Shown here one piece after another: positions 25,454-33,137 of a DNA stretch of 38,449 nucleotides. The translations under genes and the position numbers were made by a program. How positions within the stretch are numbered: the first letter of the stretch is position 1; every line of letters starts with the position of its first letter. Source of the stretch: Gallionella sp. (GTDB taxonomy: Bacteria; Pseudomonadota; Gammaproteobacteria; Burkholderiales; Gallionellaceae); contig JAQTYN010000032.1 of assembly GCA_028688275.1 (NCBI GenBank), positions 1 to 38,449 on the forward strand, written 5' to 3'. The notes beneath the pieces were generated by a model. It was not told where the DNA came from and made no database searches. It was given only the letters and a program-made list of their open reading frames with translations.

Positions 25454-25595
25454 AGGGGTAAATGAATTTGCTGTGAGGTAATACAGCAATATGAGGAAAT
25501 GGGCAGTTTGTAATTAACCTTGCTACAGCGCAATCATTCGCGCCGAATCGAGTGTGATGAATAGTGCAATGCGCTTCGCTTGTTGACACTTCCCA
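25454..25595. other. spacer after the Ig-like lipoprotein gene
   Basis: It holds a hairpin TTGCTGT ... ACAGCAA at 25468-25489, close after the stop codon but without a T-run. No gene is evident. Confidence 0.4.
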
Positions 25596-25626
25596 CCAAA
25601 AAGGACACTTCGGTGTCCTTTTTTGG
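25596..25626. terminator. strong bidirectional terminator
   Basis: Perfect stem AAGGACAC-TTCG-GTGTCCTT extended by an A-run on the left and T-run on the right, with a UUCG tetraloop. It can stop transcripts from either side and ends the pilQ/lipoprotein transcription unit. Confidence 0.9.
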
Positions 25627-26049
25627 TGCGTGCTTATGTAATTTATCTGATAGACATTAAATTCAACCAAGATAAAACCGTCGAGAACTTGTTAACATGT
25701 GAAAGAATTTTGTCGTAAGGCAAAGCTTGTAATGTTCGGTCATGCCTCAGTGACACGAGAAGACGTGGAAACGCAAGATGATGCCCGTATAGGGCAATAA
25801 AGGGTGGAAGGGCGCAGTGCACATCCACACGTCAGATAACTGGTTGTGCGTACGTCGCGCGGAAGAAGACAAAATATATTTATGGTCTCGTCACCAACAT
25901 TGTAGAGTTAGCCAGCAGGAAAGTATTGTGGCTAAATACGTGCTCGCCACGAGGAATTTTTGACTGAATGATCCAATAAAACCATTCATCATGAGTCGGC
26001 AAAAACTGGGGGCAGAGCAAGTATGCGCCTGCCATTTGGCGCAATAAAT
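25627..26049. other. stretch without a recognisable gene
   Basis: About 420 bases with no supported gene. Short open frames exist on both strands (for example 25643-25828 on the minus strand) but lack ribosome binding sites and recognisable sequence. An interrupted forward frame around 25705-25800 reads RKAKLVMFGHASVTRED, which faintly recalls the end of a transposase, but this is not firm. No tRNA or riboswitch fold was recognised. Confidence 0.5.
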
Positions 26050-26067
26050 GGGGAGCGAACGCCCCCC
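26050..26067 (-). terminator. possible terminator of the acyl-CoA synthetase gene
   Basis: A GC-rich inverted repeat (GGGG, GCG, AA, CGC, CCCC with one mismatch) lies a few bases after the stop codon of the minus-strand gene. It is followed by a weak T-stretch on that strand. Confidence 0.45.
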
Positions 26068-26072
26068 GAAAG

Positions 26073-28751
26073 CTACAACACCTTGCTCACCTTGGTAATC
26101 CCTTGATCTTCTTCGCTGATTTTATGGCTAAAGCCTAGGCGATGCGTCAGTTTAAGCATGTTGTGGTTATTGGTTAACACTTCACCTTCGATGACTTTTA
26201 AGCCTTTGGAGCGTGCCGCTTCCATCAACGAAATCATCAGCTTTTGTCCCAAGCCTTTGCCCGCTATGTGATCCGCCACCACCAGCGCGAATTCGCAGGT
26301 TTCGCCGTCAGGGTTGGTCGCAAAGCGTGCTACGCCCAATTCCACTTCTTGATTGTGCTGCGTTGTCACTGCCATTAAGGCAATTTCGCGGCTGTAGTCA
26401 ATTTGGGTAAAGCGCACTAACATGGCTTCGGTCAGGTGTTGCACGCTGTTCATAAAGCGGAAGTATTTCGACTCTTCCGACAAGCCTGCGACAAACTCTG
26501 TGACCAGAGTTGCATCCTCAGGACGAATCGGGCGGATGGTGATATTCGTGCCGTCGGCGAGTTGCCATTGGCTGACCAAGTGCGTGGGGTAGGGATAAAT
26601 CGCCATATGGGCATAGCGATCCGTCGTGGGTTGGCGATATTTCACCACCACGCGCGCATCGGCTGCCAGTGCGCCATGTTCGTCCAAGATCAAAGGATTG
26701 ATGTCCATTTCTTCAATCAAGGGCAATTCACACACCATTTCGGACACACGTAGCAACATGTCTTCCAAGGCGTTGAGATTGGCGGGTGGTAAGTTGCGGA
26801 ATTGACCCAGCATTTTGGCGATGCGCGTGCCTTGGATTAATTCCTTCGCGAGGAAGTTATTGAGCGGTGGCAACGCCACGGCGCGGTCGCCCATGATTTC
26901 TACCGTGGTGCCACCCGCGCCAAAGGTGATGACGGGGCCGAACACGGGGTCTGTGGTCACGCCGATCATCAATTCACGACCATTGGGTTTGACCACCATC
27001 GGCTCAATCGAAATGCCATTCAACTGCGCATCGGGGCGCGCTAAACGCACGTTGTCCAGAATTTGCTGGTAGGCGGTGCGGACTTCGTGGGCGTTATCCA
27101 AATTCAATAACACGCCACCCGCATCGCTCTTGTGACTGATGTCGTGTGAGTTGATTTTCATGGCGACGGGATAGCCAAGCTGCTGGGCAATCAACAATGC
27201 TTCGTTAGGCGTATGCGCCACCATGGTTTTGGCGACGGGAATGTGGAATGCCGACAACAGGGCTTTGGATTCGATTTCCGTCAATACCGTGCGACGTTCC
27301 TGCATCGCGCCTTCGATAATCAAGCGCGCACTTTCGACATCTGGCTCGATGTGGTGCGAGGTTGGACCAGGGACTTGCATCAGCAATTTTTGGTTGCGGT
27401 AGTAGGCAGACAGATGGGCAAACACTTCGACCGCAGGTTCGGGTGTGCGGAAGTGCGGTTTGTGTGCTTCGTTAAAGGCGGTGCGCGCCGTTGCCACTTG
27501 ACCATCCCCCATCCAGCAAGCAAGTAAGGGCTTGCTGTGCGTATTTGCCAATGCTATCAAGGCTTGCGCGGACTCCAGCGGCTTGGTCATGGCTTGCGGG
27601 GTAAGAATCGCCAATACGCCATCGACATTGCTATCTTCCAAACAGGCTTTGACCGCGTGATGGTAGCGATCCGCTTGCGCGTCGCCGATGATGTCCACAG
27701 GGTTGGCGTGCGGCCAATTGGACGGCAAATAGTCGTTCAAATAGGTAATGGTCTGATCGGACAAAGTCGCAATCGACAAGCCCAAATCCACGGCTCTATC
27801 AGTCGCCATCACACCAGGGCCGCCACCGTTGGTGACGATGGCTAAGCGATTGCCGACGGGACGGAAGCCACAAGACAGGGCTTTCGCGGCGGTAAACAAT
27901 TGCGTGATGGTTTGTACCCGAATCACGCCAGCGCGACTCACGGCGGCATCAAACACATCATCCGCACCCACCAGCGAGGCGGTATGGGACATGGCGGCTT
28001 TGGAGCCTGCGGCATGACGACCGACTTTGACTAAAATCACAGGTTTGAAACGCGCTGCCGCACGCAAGGCACTCATAAATCGGCGGGCATTGCGGATGCC
28101 TTCGATGTACATCAGAATGCTGTGAGTTTGCGGATCGGACACCAAGTAATCCAAAATCTCGCCAAAATCCACATCGGTGGAGGAACCCATCGACACCACG
28201 CTGGAAAAGCCCACGTCATTGCGTTGCGCCCAATCCAAAATCGCGGTACATAACGCGCCAGATTGCGACACAAAAGCGATATTGCCCGTATTCGCGCCGC
28301 CCTTGTTAAACGTGGCATTCAGCCCGATAGACGGACGCATAATACCCAAACAGTTTGGACCAATTAAGCGGATGCCATGACGTTGCGCGGCTTCCAACAA
28401 GTCCTTTTCCAGTGCAGCACCTTCCGCACCTGCTTCGCCAAAGCCCGCTGTGATAATCACCGCAGCTTTAACGCCGTGCGCGCCGCAGCTTTCGATAATG
28501 GCGGGGACAGTTTGCGGCGGTGTGGCAATGACCACCAAATCCACGGGTTCGCCGATTTCGGCTAAGCTGGTGTAGGCTTTTTTACCTTGGATTTCGGCAC
28601 TTTTGGGATTAATAGGGTACAAGCCGCCTTGAAAGCCACTTTCCAACATGTTTTGGAAAACGATCTGTCCGACTGAATCTGGACGCTCACTTGCGCCAAA
28701 TACGGCGACGGATTGAGGAGAAAAAAGTGTTTTGAGGTAATGCTGACCCAT
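26073..28751 (-). CDS. ADP-forming acyl-CoA synthetase / GNAT acetyltransferase fusion (Pat-like)
   Basis: An 892-residue protein with five parts: a CoA-binding Rossmann domain (about 8-105, with SVAVFGASERPDSVGQ), two succinyl-CoA-ligase-like domains (about 120-460, with SQSGALCTAILDWA and STDVDFGEILDYL), an ATP-grasp domain (about 480-690, with GYPVAMKINSHDISHKSDAG and GAGGTTVEIMGD), and a C-terminal GNAT domain (about 735-885, with the acetyl-CoA loop GKGLGQKLM). This is the architecture of protein lysine acetyltransferases PatZ/Pat, which acetylate and switch off acetyl-CoA synthetase, though many also carry acyl-CoA synthetase activity. I chose ATG 28751 (MGQHYLKTLFSPQS); the open frame continues 30 codons upstream without conserved sequence. 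It is divergent from a deacetylase-family gene. Confidence 0.9.
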   Translation of the reverse strand: MGQHYLKTLFSPQSVAVFGASERPDSVGQIVFQNMLESGFQGGLYPINPKSAEIQGKKAYTSLAEIGEPVDLVVIATPPQTVPAIIESCGAHGVKAAVIITAGFGEAGAEGAALEKDLLEAAQRHGIRLIGPNCLGIMRPSIGLNATFNKGGANTGNIAFVSQSGALCTAILDWAQRNDVGFSSVVSMGSSTDVDFGEILDYLVSDPQTHSILMYIEGIRNARRFMSALRAAARFKPVILVKVGRHAAGSKAAMSHTASLVGADDVFDAAVSRAGVIRVQTITQLFTAAKALSCGFRPVGNRLAIVTNGGGPGVMATDRAVDLGLSIATLSDQTITYLNDYLPSNWPHANPVDIIGDAQADRYHHAVKACLEDSNVDGVLAILTPQAMTKPLESAQALIALANTHSKPLLACWMGDGQVATARTAFNEAHKPHFRTPEPAVEVFAHLSAYYRNQKLLMQVPGPTSHHIEPDVESARLIIEGAMQERRTVLTEIESKALLSAFHIPVAKTMVAHTPNEALLIAQQLGYPVAMKINSHDISHKSDAGGVLLNLDNAHEVRTAYQQILDNVRLARPDAQLNGISIEPMVVKPNGRELMIGVTTDPVFGPVITFGAGGTTVEIMGDRAVALPPLNNFLAKELIQGTRIAKMLGQFRNLPPANLNALEDMLLRVSEMVCELPLIEEMDINPLILDEHGALAADARVVVKYRQPTTDRYAHMAIYPYPTHLVSQWQLADGTNITIRPIRPEDATLVTEFVAGLSEESKYFRFMNSVQHLTEAMLVRFTQIDYSREIALMAVTTQHNQEVELGVARFATNPDGETCEFALVVADHIAGKGLGQKLMISLMEAARSKGLKVIEGEVLTNNHNMLKLTHRLGFSHKISEEDQGITKVSKVL

Positions 28752-28811
28752 AATTTTGCGGTGAGAATGACGATGAAGTTGGTTATGATAGCACTGTATC
28801 TTGACCATTCC

Positions 28812-29741
28812 ATGACCATGCAAACTGCCTACCTTAGTCACCCGCTTTTCTTAAAACATCATAATGGTGCGCATCACCCTGAATGTGCCGAGCGTATTAC
28901 CGCCATCGAAGATCAGCTGATCGCATCGGGCTTGCTGGACTATTTGCAGCGTCACGAAGCCCCTGCTGCCACACGGGAGCAACTATTGCGTGTGCATGAT
29001 GGTGATTATCTCGATCAACTGGCTGCGCAAGCACCTGAACAAGGGATAGTCCATATTGACGGCGATACCGCGTTGAATCCCTACACCTTGCAAGCCGCCG
29101 TGCACGCGGCAGGTGCGGTCGTGGCGGCGGTGGATTTGGTTATGGCTGGACGGGTGGAAAATGCTTTTTGCAACATTCGCCCGCCAGGTCATCACGCCGA
29201 GCGCGCCCGTGCCATGGGGTTTTGCATCTTCAACAATATCGCCGTCGGTGCGGCGCATGCTTTGGCGCAACATGGCTTACAACGTGTCGCCATCTTGGAT
29301 TTTGATGTGCATCACGGCAATGGCACCGAGCAAATTTTTGCGGCTAACCCGCAGGTGATGCTGTGTTCCACCTTCCAGCATCCGTTTTACCCCTATTGCG
29401 GCGCAGACAGTAGCAGCGACCACATTATCAACGTGCCACTGCCTGCGGGTACGACAGGTGCCGCATTCCGTACCGCCGTTACCGAACAATGGCTGCCCGC
29501 TTTAGTGCGTTTTAAACCTGAAATGCTGTTTATTTCAGCAGGATTCGATGCGCATCGAGATGATGATATGTCGATGATGGGCTTAGTCGAAGCCGATTAC
29601 GCATGGGTAACCACTGAACTGAAAAAGGTCGCTGAGCAATACGCCTGCGGACGCATTGTTTCCGCCCTAGAAGGGGGATATGAGCTACACGCCTTAGGGC
29701 GCAGCTCCATGGTACACATCAAGGTGCTTAGTGGACTGTGA
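28812..29741 (+). CDS. histone deacetylase family (AcuC/HDAC-like) deacetylase
   Basis: A 309-residue zinc hydrolase of the class II HDAC-like amidohydrolase group, expected to remove acetyl groups from lysines or from small amines. Family motifs are HNGAHHPECAERI, FCNIRPPGHHAERARAMG, FCIFNNIAVGAAHAL, VAILDFDVHHGNGTEQIF (zinc Asp and His) and FISAGFDAHRDD (second zinc Asp). ALEGGYELHALG is near the end. ATG 28812 or the next in-frame ATG at 28818 are both possible; the frame is open upstream to 28713, but that would overlap the divergent gene and adds nothing conserved. With the neighbouring Pat-like gene it may form an acetylation/deacetylation switch (inference). Confidence 0.93.
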   Translation: MTMQTAYLSHPLFLKHHNGAHHPECAERITAIEDQLIASGLLDYLQRHEAPAATREQLLRVHDGDYLDQLAAQAPEQGIVHIDGDTALNPYTLQAAVHAAGAVVAAVDLVMAGRVENAFCNIRPPGHHAERARAMGFCIFNNIAVGAAHALAQHGLQRVAILDFDVHHGNGTEQIFAANPQVMLCSTFQHPFYPYCGADSSSDHIINVPLPAGTTGAAFRTAVTEQWLPALVRFKPEMLFISAGFDAHRDDDMSMMGLVEADYAWVTTELKKVAEQYACGRIVSALEGGYELHALGRSSMVHIKVLSGL

Positions 29742-29743
29742 AT

Positions 29744-29767
29744 ATAATTTTGGTTAACCAAAATTAT
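29744..29767. promoter_or_regulatory. perfect 24-base palindrome
   Basis: ATAATTTTGGTT is followed directly by its reverse complement, AACCAAAATTAT, centred between 29755 and 29756. It starts two bases after the deacetylase stop and lies about 85 bases before the hemerythrin start. It may be a repressor operator or an A/T-rich terminator; a hairpin would need to open at the centre. Confidence 0.55.
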
Positions 29768-29850
29768 TTAGTCATGTATGAAATAATAAAATTATTGAAT
29801 ATAATCATCATGCTGACGTTATAATCCACGCTGTTAAGTTTATATGTTAC

Positions 29851-30417
29851 ATGAGCAATATGTCTATCGTTTGGGAAAATCGTTGGAATACAGGACTTGA
29901 GAAAATTGACCAGCAACATAAAAGTATTGCCGAACACATCAATCAGTTGAAGAAAGCCATTCCATGCACTCGTTCACAATCTGTGACCGTTCATGAACAT
30001 GACGCGGATGAATATGCTCACTACGCCTTGCTTTTTGAATCATTGTCCACGGGTGAATTTGGATACGTATTTGATCAGCTCATTGAGTGCGTAGAATCCC
30101 ATTTTATTTATGAGCAATCGCTACACATGGCGGCAGGATATGACTTGGCTGTGGCGCACAAAGCGTCACACGATAGTTTCCTTCTTCGCCTGAAAAAATA
30201 TCAAGCAAAATATCAGGCGGGTGAAGATGTCGCAGCGAAGCTGCATCGGATTTTACGGCAGTGGGTTGAGCGACACATTGCTCATGACATTCACTTTGTG
30301 ACGACGATCAAAAATAACCCTCAACACACGGTTGCGGATCAAAAAATTGAGACCCCCGACAATAAGGGGCGGTGGTTTGCGCGTCTGCTGGCTAATAAAT
30401 CACGACCCAAGCGATAG
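29851..30417 (+). CDS. bacteriohemerythrin (O2-binding diiron protein)
   Basis: A 188-residue hemerythrin-fold protein that binds O2 reversibly at a diiron site in the cytoplasm. Ligand motifs in order: the first helix with WNTGLEKIDQQHKSIAEHI (His), HFIYE (His and Glu) near residue 90, HKASH near 109, and HIAHDI near 147. Together these give the expected five His plus two acids. Its roughly 50-residue insert between the first and second helices (PCTRSQSVTVHEHDADE...) and a basic C-terminal tail make it longer than the usual 130-150 residues. The start at 29851 has no good ribosome binding site, and an ATG four codons in is an alternative. The AT-rich upstream region may contain its promoter. 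Confidence 0.88.
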   Translation: MSNMSIVWENRWNTGLEKIDQQHKSIAEHINQLKKAIPCTRSQSVTVHEHDADEYAHYALLFESLSTGEFGYVFDQLIECVESHFIYEQSLHMAAGYDLAVAHKASHDSFLLRLKKYQAKYQAGEDVAAKLHRILRQWVERHIAHDIHFVTTIKNNPQHTVADQKIETPDNKGRWFARLLANKSRPKR

Positions 30418-30786
30418 GCGGATTTCTCTCACCTTTGTGAGGCATGATGTTGAGTATATCAACCATCAACTTTTTATGGTGTACACCTTACCACCCAAAA
30501 ATTGTTGTGTTTTGCCCGTAAATTCTAATCTTTTTGACATGATAGTTCATGTGACATGACCTTGGTCAAGCGTCGCAGTTTGAGTGAGGATGGGTAATTG
30601 AATCCGTTATGCTGCGTTCAGCAATACTGTTTTGCTATATTCATCTTGCCTTTTGGTCTTGTTTTTCATTATTTTAATTGTGATTGTTTTCAACAAATCA
30701 GACAAATCACATCAGGGTTGTTTACAATTGGGTCTGAAGGCAACTTCTTCATTTTTGAACATCCAGAATCACACAAAGGAGCGAGT
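30418..30786. other. intergenic region before the cytochrome c gene
   Basis: About 370 AT-rich bases. The cytochrome frame stays open back to 30598 but that part has no export signal or conserved sequence, so I treat it as leader. A TTGACA lies at about 30536, without a well-spaced -10. A partial dyad TGATTGTTTTC...AAATCA sits near 30680-30700 and could be a redox-regulator site. Nothing firm was found. Confidence 0.4.
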
Positions 30787-31107
30787 ATGAAAAAGATTAT
30801 TGTAGGACTATCCATCGCAGCGAGTTTAATGTGCGTAAACGGCGCAATGGCGGCTGAGATGCCTGAAGTTGCAAAAGCACATCACTGCGACTCTTGTCAC
30901 GCTATTGATGTGCGTGTGGTCGGTCCCGCTTGGAAAGCGGTTGCAGAAAAGTATCGCGGGGATGCGGCAGCACCTGCCTACTTGACCACAAAAATATCAA
31001 AAGGTGGAAAAGGCGTATGGGGAACGATGCCCATGCCAGGTAACGATCCCGCTGGCACCAAACAAGCGGACATGAAGGAGTTGGTAAGGTTCATTTTGGC
31101 ACTTTAG
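30787..31107 (+). CDS. small periplasmic cytochrome c (c551-like)
   Basis: A 106-residue monoheme class I cytochrome c. A signal peptide (MKKIIVGLSIAASLMCVNG, then AMAAE) leads to a mature domain of about 82 residues with heme site CDSCH and conserved VVGPAWKAVAEKY. The axial Met lies in WGTMPMPGN, and the C-terminal helix is DMKELVRFILAL. These are features of cytochrome c551/c552 electron carriers. The start follows AAGGAGCG with ideal spacing; the upstream extension of the frame is ignored. It would carry electrons in the periplasm between a bc1-type complex and terminal oxidases or reductases; its real partner is not shown here. Confidence 0.94.
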   Translation: MKKIIVGLSIAASLMCVNGAMAAEMPEVAKAHHCDSCHAIDVRVVGPAWKAVAEKYRGDAAAPAYLTTKISKGGKGVWGTMPMPGNDPAGTKQADMKELVRFILAL

Positions 31108-31154
31108 CCATACGCGGTAGCAGATTTGCAAATGAGGGCTTGATGGATGGAAAA

Positions 31155-31178
31155 AGCGTGCTCAGCGTGACGCACGCT
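31155..31178. repeat. stem-loop downstream of the cytochrome c gene
   Basis: AGCGTGC and GCACGCT form a 7-base stem with a ten-base loop about 50 bases after the stop codon. No T-run follows, so it is more likely an mRNA end-stabilising hairpin or repeat than a classical terminator. Confidence 0.45.
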
Positions 31179-31193
31179 ATAACCAAAGTAGTG

Positions 31194-31216
31194 CGGCTAT
31201 TTGTATCCAATAGCCG
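31194..31216. repeat. second stem-loop between cytochrome c and rpmE
   Basis: CGGCTATT and AATAGCCG form an 8-base perfect stem around a seven-base loop, followed by TTTGGGTT. It may end the cytochrome transcript. Confidence 0.5.
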
Positions 31217-31326
31217 TTTGGGTTAAAAATTTGCGTAAGCGTCTATTTTTATGGATAATGCGCGACTTCGTCAAACCCCCTCAAGTGCGTACACCCGCCG
31301 CACAAAACTACTCGCAAGGAAAAGAA

Positions 31327-31542
31327 ATGAAAGACAATATTCACCCAAATTACACAGAGATCACCGTTGTTTGTAGCTGCGGTCATACTTTTAAGACTAA
31401 ATCTGTGATGACAAAACCAACTTTAAACGTTGAAGTTTGCTCAGAATGCCATCCTTTTTACACTGGCACACAAAAAATCGTTGATACAGCAGGTCGTATC
31501 GATAAGTTCCGTCAAAAATACGGTACGAAAGCAGCTGCGTAA
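31327..31542 (+). CDS. rpmE: 50S ribosomal protein L31 (zinc form)
   Basis: Component of the large ribosomal subunit. The 71-residue protein starts [20 protein letters not shown] and has the four-site zinc ribbon CSCGH ... [10 protein letters not shown], so it is the C+ zinc-binding type, not the zinc-independent YkgM form. The end, [11 protein letters not shown], is the conserved L31 tail. ATG 31327 is preceded by AAGGAAA; the open frame upstream adds only non-conserved residues. It is followed 20 bases later by a strong terminator and appears to be monocistronic, as rpmE usually is. Confidence 0.97.
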   Translation: MKDNIHPNYTEITVVCSCGHTFKTKSVMTKPTLNVEVCSECHPFYTGTQKIVDTAGRIDKFRQKYGTKAAA

Positions 31543-31564
31543 TCCATTTCGCAATAGCTCTACT

Positions 31565-31592
31565 AAAAAAGGCGGCGTATGCTGCCTTTTTT
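31565..31592. terminator. rho-independent terminator of rpmE
   Basis: AAAAAAGGCGGC-GTAT-GCTGCCTTTTTT, a stem with one G-T pair flanked by A and T runs, 22 bases after the rpmE stop. It is symmetrical and could work in both directions. Confidence 0.9.
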
Positions 31593-31668
31593 ATTGTGGC
31601 GTCATTCGTTACAATTCACCTCGCAACCTATTTTTCATCTGACTGCTTTTAATTCGACTGGAGCTAAC

Positions 31669-33084
31669 ATGCGCACTTTTCTGATGGTAGGGCTACTGCT
31701 ATCGCTCGCTGGTTGTGCAAACAATCCTGTGACGGGACGAAATGATTTTGTGATGATGTCTGAAAAGCAGGAAATCGCAGTCGGGCGGCAATCTGATGCA
31801 GAAGTAAAAAAACAATATCAGGTTTACCCTTCCAAAGCCTTGCAAGATTATGTCGATAGCGTTGGGCAGAAATTAGCTAAGAACAGTCACCGTCCCAACT
31901 TGGAATATCATTTCACGGTATTGGATTCTCCAGAGATCAACGCCTTTGCCCTGCCAGGAGGTTATGTCTATATCACCCGTGGCATCATGGCGTATCTCAA
32001 CTCAGAAGCGGAACTGGCGGCCGTATTGGGTCATGAAATTGGTCACGTGACGGCACGTCATGGGGTGCGTCAGCAAAGTGCGGCGCAGGCAGCCAACATT
32101 GGTATCACCATTGCGTCGATTTTCATCCCCCAAATCAATACCAATGTCGGACACAATTTGACCAATTTGCTGGGCGGGGCGTTGTTGTCGGGTTATGGTC
32201 GCGACCACGAGTTGGAGGCGGATCGCTTAGGGGCGGACTACTTGGCGCGTTCGGATTATGATCCCCAAGCCATTGTGAAGATTATTGGGGTGTTGAAGAA
32301 TCAGGAATTGCAAGATGTGGAGCTTGCCAAACAGGAAGGGCGTGCGCCGCGCCGTTATCATGGCGTGTTTGCCACCCATCCTGACAATGACACAAGGCTG
32401 CAACAAGCCGTCGGTGAAGCTGCGAAACAAACCGTAGCGCAACCCTTTGCAGGACGGGACGAGTTTCTGACTGCGATCAATGGCTTGATTTTCAATGATA
32501 GTGTGGAGCAGGGCGTGGTACGCAACAATCGCTTCGCTCAAGCTGAGCTAGGCATCGCTTTGCAATTTCCGCTGGATTGGCAAGTGCATAACTTGCCTGA
32601 TAGCTTGCTGGCGATTAGCCCCCAAGGCGAAGCCAACTTGCAAATGAAGCTGGGCAAACCCAATGGCACACCAGGCAATGTGGCACGCACCTTGGCGGGG
32701 TCGAATGGGCAAGTGGAGGAAGTGACCATTAACGGCTTATCTGCGGCTCTGGTCTATTTGCCGACGGCGACGATGGGCGTGTTCTATGTTGATCAGCAAG
32801 CCTTTTTGATTCAAGGTACAAGCAAAACTGCTCCTGCTTACATCAAATACAAAACAGCAATGCTGGAAGCAATTCGTAGCTTTCATACCCTGAGTGCCGA
32901 AGAACGTAAACAAATTAAACCCCTGACGGTGCGTGTCATCACAGCAAAATCGGGCGATACGATTGCCAAATTGGCACAACGCTCGCCCTTGGGACAATCG
33001 GCCGAGAGCTATTTACGCCTTATCAATGCCTTATACCCAACAGGTGAACCACAAGCGGGGCAGAAAGTTAAAATCATCGAATAA
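31669..33084 (+). CDS. M48-family metalloprotease lipoprotein with C-terminal LysM-like domain
   Basis: A 471-residue zinc protease anchored by lipid (lipobox LAGC, Cys16). The M48 domain (about 30-270) has FALPGGYVYITRGIM, the zinc motif HEIGH in VLGHEIGHVTARHG and the third ligand in HELEADRLGADYLARS, and so belongs to the BepA/LoiP-like periplasmic group. The middle part (about 285-420) is a beta-rich domain. The C-terminal 50 residues (AKSGDTIAKLAQRSPLGQSA) resemble a LysM-like element, as in the longer Zn-dependent proteases with a Zn-protease C-terminal domain. ATG 31669 follows CTGGAG; the upstream open frame crosses the terminator and is rejected. A role in outer-membrane protein quality control is inferred from the family. 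Confidence 0.9.
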   Translation: MRTFLMVGLLLSLAGCANNPVTGRNDFVMMSEKQEIAVGRQSDAEVKKQYQVYPSKALQDYVDSVGQKLAKNSHRPNLEYHFTVLDSPEINAFALPGGYVYITRGIMAYLNSEAELAAVLGHEIGHVTARHGVRQQSAAQAANIGITIASIFIPQINTNVGHNLTNLLGGALLSGYGRDHELEADRLGADYLARSDYDPQAIVKIIGVLKNQELQDVELAKQEGRAPRRYHGVFATHPDNDTRLQQAVGEAAKQTVAQPFAGRDEFLTAINGLIFNDSVEQGVVRNNRFAQAELGIALQFPLDWQVHNLPDSLLAISPQGEANLQMKLGKPNGTPGNVARTLAGSNGQVEEVTINGLSAALVYLPTATMGVFYVDQQAFLIQGTSKTAPAYIKYKTAMLEAIRSFHTLSAEERKQIKPLTVRVITAKSGDTIAKLAQRSPLGQSAESYLRLINALYPTGEPQAGQKVKIIE

Positions 33085-33137
33085 GACTGCGGTGGGGGCA
33101 GCGTGTGCCCACTGCAGACTATCTCCACGAAATCATT

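Noticed and set aside
30598..30786. N-terminal extension of the cytochrome c frame
   Set aside because: A perfect AAGGAG and a signal peptide at 30787 decide the start; the extension is not conserved-looking.
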